Positions 50,451-53,306 of a DNA stretch of 53,306 nt are shown piece after piece. Below the pieces are notes generated by a model. It did not search any database. It was not told the origin of the DNA and saw only the letters and a list, made by a program, of their open reading frames with translations. The first letter of the stretch is position 1; the number at the start of each line of letters is the position of its first letter. This stretch comes from an uncultured Faecalibacterium sp. Its GTDB lineage: Bacteria; Bacillota; Clostridia; Oscillospirales; Ruminococcaceae. Location of the stretch: positions 1 to 53,306 of the forward strand of contig CALWZK010000010.1 of NCBI GenBank assembly GCA_944386015.1. The letters are read 5' to 3'. The translations under genes and the position numbers were made by a program.

Positions 50451-51317
50451 ATGCGCCTTGTTCAGACAGAGAACGGCTTTGACCTTTACAAAGAAAAGGA
50501 CCGCATCGGCCGGTGCACCCTGACCGCCGGGGCTCAGGAAACCCGGATTGACCGCCTCTGGATCGACCCGGCCTGGCGGCGCCGGGGCTACGGCTCCTAT
50601 CTGCTGCGGCAGGTGCTCCACCAGCTGGGGGGCTATGACCGGGAGCAGCCCAGCTGCTTTGCCGCCCCGCTGCCCGCCGGAGCGGGGGAGGCGGCCTTCT
50701 GGGAGAAGTTTGATTTCCACCCCCAGGGGGACCGGCTGGTCCGCCGCCGCAAGCCCGACCTGTCGGCGGTGCGGCTGGCCCAGGATTTCCTGTCCGCCCA
50801 TCTGGTGCAGCCCCGGCTGCTGGTGGACGCCACCTGCGGCAACGGCGGGGACACCGCCTTTCTCTGCCGTCTGGCAGGGGAAGGGGGCCGGGTGCTGGCC
50901 TTTGACATCCAGCCCGCCGCCCTGGACTCCACCCGGGCCCGGCTGGCGCGGGAGGGCATCCCCGAGGGCCGCTGCCGCCTGATCCTGGACAGCCACGCCC
51001 GGCTGCTGGATTACCTCCAGCCCGGCACCGCCGACGCTGTCATGTTCAATTTCGGGTGGCTGCCCGGCGCCGACCACACCGTCCACAGCCAGGCCGGCAC
51101 CAGCATTCCCGCCCTGGAGGCGGCCCTCCAGGCCCTGCGGCCGGGGGGCATCCTGTCGGCCATCCTCTACAGCGGGGCGGTGATCGGAAACAGCGAAAAG
51201 CAGGCCGCCCTGGACTGGCTGCAGCAGCTGCCCCTGACCCGGTACACCGTCCTGGTCTGCCGCTTTGCCAACTGGGCCGACACCGCGCCCCTGCCCTGTT
51301 TCGTAATAAAAAAGTAA
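50451..51317 (+). CDS. Fusion of GNAT acetyltransferase and MnmM (YtqB)-type tRNA methyltransferase
   Basis: The first ~110 of 288 residues form a GNAT domain, with RIDRLWIDPAWRRRGYGSYL as the acetyl-CoA loop and EAAFWEKFDFHPQGDRLVRR at its end. The rest is a class I SAM methyltransferase of the rRNA_methylase/YtqB type: LLVDATCGNGGDTAFLCRLA (motif I), VLAFDIQPAALDSTRARL, and the hallmark MFNFGWLPGADHTVHSQAGT. YtqB has been identified as MnmM, which methylates the aminomethyl group of nm5s2U at tRNA position 34. GGGAGGA precedes the ATG. The GNAT part may act on the same tRNA or merely regulate; this is unknown. Confidence 0.87.
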   Translation: MRLVQTENGFDLYKEKDRIGRCTLTAGAQETRIDRLWIDPAWRRRGYGSYLLRQVLHQLGGYDREQPSCFAAPLPAGAGEAAFWEKFDFHPQGDRLVRRRKPDLSAVRLAQDFLSAHLVQPRLLVDATCGNGGDTAFLCRLAGEGGRVLAFDIQPAALDSTRARLAREGIPEGRCRLILDSHARLLDYLQPGTADAVMFNFGWLPGADHTVHSQAGTSIPALEAALQALRPGGILSAILYSGAVIGNSEKQAALDWLQQLPLTRYTVLVCRFANWADTAPLPCFVIKK

Positions 51318-51326
51318 TCCTGCCCC

Positions 51327-51355
51327 TTGCGCAGGGGGACGTTTTGGCGTAATAT
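51327..51355 (+). promoter_or_regulatory. Promoter of prfC
   Basis: TTGCGC (51327-51332), 17 bases, then TAATAT (51350-51355) followed by ATATG. A CCCCT / AGGGG hairpin of the preceding gene overlaps the -35. Confidence 0.6.
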
Positions 51356-51473
51356 ATATGTATGTGTGTATTTTTGCCGCCAGAATCCAGCCGACAGGAG
51401 AATCCACCCATGTGACACATTGTGCACGTTTGAGATATCGGAACCCTATGGACAGAGAAAGACAAGAGGTACT

Positions 51474-53084
51474 ATGACAAATCGCGAAGAAATCGAACGC
51501 CGCCGCACGTTCGCCATCATCAGCCACCCCGACGCGGGCAAAACCACCCTGACCGAAAAGCTGCTGCTGTACGGGGGAGCCATCAACCAGGCCGGCTCGG
51601 TCAAGGGCAAGCAGAGCGCCCGCCACGCCGTCTCGGACTGGATGGACATCGAAAAGCAGCGCGGCATCTCGGTCACCTCGTCGGTGCTGCAGTTTGACTA
51701 TGCGGGCAAGTGCGTCAACATTCTGGACACCCCCGGCCACCAGGACTTCTCGGAGGACACCTACCGCACCCTGATGGCTGCCGACTCGGCGGTCATGGTC
51801 ATCGACGCCGCCAAGGGCGTCGAGGCCCAGACCATCAAGCTGTTCAAGGTCTGCACCCTGCGCCACATCCCCATCTTCACCTTCATCAACAAGATGGACC
51901 GGGAAGCCCGGGACCCCTTCGAGCTGATGGAGAACATCGAGGAGATCCTGGGGATCAAGACCTTCCCCATGAACTGGCCCATCGGCTGCGGCAAGGACTT
52001 CAAGGGCGTCTTTGACCGGATGCAGCGCAAGGTCCTGGCCTTTGAGAGCGACGGCCGTGCCAACGGCGTCAAGAAGGTGGAGGAGATCTCCCTGGAGCTG
52101 GGGGACCCGGGTCTGGACGACCTGCTGACCCCTTATCTCCACCGCCAGCTGGTGGACGAGATCGAGCTGCTGGACGGCGCCGCCGAGGAGTTCGACCTGG
52201 ACAAGGTGCTGAAGGGTGAGCTGAGCCCTGTGTTCTTTGGTTCGGCCCTGACCAACTTTGGCGTGGAGCCCTTCCTGCAGGAGTTCCTGCGGCTGACCCC
52301 CACCCCGCTGGCCCGTGTGGACAGCCTCACCGGGGAGCCTGTGGACCCCTGCCGGGAGGAGTTTTCCGGCTTCATCTTCAAGATCCAGGCCAACATGAAC
52401 AAGGCACACCGGGACCGCATCGCCTTCATGCGGATTTGCTCCGGCAAGTTTGAGCGGGGCATGGAGGCCTACCATGTCCAGGAAGGCAAGAACATCAAGC
52501 TGGCCACCGGCACCCAGCTAATGGCCCAGGACCGGGCCATTGTGGACGAGGCCTACGCCGGCGACATCATCGGCCTGTTTGACCCGGGCATCTTCTCCAT
52601 CGGCGACACCCTGTGCACCGGCAAGAAGAAGGTCCAGTTTGCAGGCATTCCCACCTTTGCTCCCGAGCACTTTGCCCGGATCGAGCAGAAAGACACCATG
52701 AAGCGCAAGCAGTTCGTGAAGGGCATGGAGCAGATCGCCCAGGAGGGCGCCATCCAGATCTTCCGCGAAGTGGGCGGCGGCATGGAGGAAGTTGTGGTGG
52801 GCGTCGTGGGCGTCCTGCAGCTGGAAGTGCTGGAGTACCGGCTGAACACCGAATACAACGTGGAGATTCGGATGCAGCACCTGCCCTTTGAGCAGATCCG
52901 CTGGATTCAGAACGACCCCGACACCTACGTCCTGCGGGACCTGGACCTCACCAGCGACACCAAAGCGGTTGAGGACATGCGTGGCAACCGCCTGCTCCTC
53001 TTCACCTCCGACTGGGCCGTCCGCTGGGCCCTGGACCACAACGCCGACCTCAAACTCAGCGAATTCGGCAACATCGAAACCTAA
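51474..53084 (+). CDS. prfC: Peptide chain release factor 3
   Basis: This 536-residue translational GTPase removes RF1/RF2 from the ribosome after termination. GTPase motifs are G1 SHPDAGKTTLTEKLLL, G2 QRGISVTSSV, G3 LDTPGHQDFSEDTYR and G4 INKMDREARDP. RF3-specific sequence includes NQAGSVKGKQSARHAVSDWM and IGCGKDFKGVFDRM. The ATG at 51474 is preceded by AAGAGG; upstream codons back to 51327 overlap the promoter. Its last codon is followed within a few bases by another copy of the post-stop repeat. Confidence 0.97.
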   Translation: MTNREEIERRRTFAIISHPDAGKTTLTEKLLLYGGAINQAGSVKGKQSARHAVSDWMDIEKQRGISVTSSVLQFDYAGKCVNILDTPGHQDFSEDTYRTLMAADSAVMVIDAAKGVEAQTIKLFKVCTLRHIPIFTFINKMDREARDPFELMENIEEILGIKTFPMNWPIGCGKDFKGVFDRMQRKVLAFESDGRANGVKKVEEISLELGDPGLDDLLTPYLHRQLVDEIELLDGAAEEFDLDKVLKGELSPVFFGSALTNFGVEPFLQEFLRLTPTPLARVDSLTGEPVDPCREEFSGFIFKIQANMNKAHRDRIAFMRICSGKFERGMEAYHVQEGKNIKLATGTQLMAQDRAIVDEAYAGDIIGLFDPGIFSIGDTLCTGKKKVQFAGIPTFAPEHFARIEQKDTMKRKQFVKGMEQIAQEGAIQIFREVGGGMEEVVVGVVGVLQLEVLEYRLNTEYNVEIRMQHLPFEQIRWIQNDPDTYVLRDLDLTSDTKAVEDMRGNRLLLFTSDWAVRWALDHNADLKLSEFGNIET

Positions 53085-53088
53085 CCTA

Positions 53089-53247
53089 CTTTTTCGGAGA
53101 AAAAGTATGCAAAAAGCTTTTCACCTGGTACCACTGACGGCCTAGTCCTCACAAGGCCCTGCCGGCGGTGAAGTCCTGCTCTCTTTGTAAGGCTCCCGGC
53201 CTGCGGCCCTGTGAGTCCAAGTGATACAAAATCCCTGTTCCTGTTTT
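53089..53247 (+). repeat. Post-stop structured repeat, truncated copy
   Basis: Beginning five bases after the prfC stop, the copy starts with ACTTTTTC / GAAAAAGT, then GCAAAAAGCTTTTCA, GGTACCAC, and the CTCACAAGGCC...GGCCCTGTGAG stem, as at 19.56 kb. It then has the left arm of the terminator (CCCTGTTCCTGTTTT), but the right arm present at 19.72 kb is missing. The sequence switches there to the IS-like end. Confidence 0.78.
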
Positions 53248-53306
53248 TGAAATGACCCCCAAAAGTTAGACAAAATTTAACATCAAGCAACGTGAACGGT
53301 CTGAAT
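53248..53306 (+). mobile_element. End of an IS3-family-like insertion sequence (partial)
   Basis: TGAAATGACCCCCAAAAGTT followed by AGACA resembles the terminal inverted repeat of IS3-family elements (TGnnnTGACCCC-n-AAAGTTnGACA). The transposase would lie outside the window. The junction falls inside the loop of the repeat's terminator hairpin. Family assignment rests on this end alone. Confidence 0.6.

Noticed and set aside
51327..51473. N-terminal extension of prfC
   Set aside because: The upstream 49 codons overlap the promoter and a ribosome site stands directly before ATG 51474, where RF3 homology starts.

Overview
The window is GC-rich chromosomal DNA of a Gram-positive anaerobe of the class Clostridia. 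It most resembles the Oscillospirales/Ruminococcaceae (Faecalibacterium-Subdoligranulum-Gemmiger type). The evidence is a CIRCE-controlled hrcA-grpE-dnaK-dnaJ operon, a T-box in front of asnS, ricT and rsmI, several spore genes (spoVT, spoVAC-AD-AE, gpr, spoIIP), a two-subunit transketolase, a two-gene SUF system, strong AGGAGG ribosome sites and many intrinsic terminators. The genus is inferred from gene content, not from a marker search. Because third codon positions are very GC-rich, long antisense open frames lie over most real genes; these were discarded.

Layout. 1-6.3 kb: two tandem copies of a structured repeat, a Tat-exported 5'-nucleotidase and a giant RND exporter with a long leader, both on the minus strand. 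6.8-11.4 kb (plus): ricT, a 2[4Fe-4S] ferredoxin with a structured leader, a TrmN6-like methyltransferase, rsmI, a phosphodiesterase and birA. 11.5-15.3 kb: a D,D-carboxypeptidase, a gamma carbonic anhydrase-like protein, a candidate small RNA, holB and a rhomboid-like protein. 15.8-22.6 kb (plus): sufC-sufB from a consensus promoter, an acetyltransferase, a dipeptide epimerase ending in another copy of the repeat, a 1.2 kb gene-free stretch, and split transketolase. 22.7-27.8 kb: trxA with an attenuator-like leader, a GntR regulator, a nitroreductase followed by a Qnr-like pentapeptide protein and an acetyltransferase, a TrpR-like regulator, a DJ-1 protein and spoVT. 27.9-33.0 kb: the heat-shock operon.

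33.1-38.6 kb (minus): two paralogous double-glycine leader peptides behind their own promoter, then a DUF4358 lipoprotein-MBOAT-DHHW cassette for cell-surface O-acylation, and a VanY-type carboxypeptidase. 38.6-43.3 kb: spoVAC-AD-AE, rpsT (opposite strand, TTG start), gpr and spoIIP. 43.3-53.1 kb: T-box/asnS, mutY, a small membrane protein, a degenerate M23 protein, a membrane-anchored XRE protein, an array of six hairpins, an HtrA protease (minus), a GNAT-MnmM fusion and prfC. The window closes with a further copy of the repeat, whose terminator hairpin is broken by an IS3-like element end.

The most unusual items are the paired leader peptides with a strictly conserved 25-residue leader and no local transporter, the repeat family that starts right at stop codons with compensating stem changes, the six-hairpin array, the candidate small RNA with an exposed CCUCC stretch, the early terminator in the trxA leader, and the GNAT-MnmM fusion. 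No tRNA, rRNA, CRISPR array or complete mobile element was seen.
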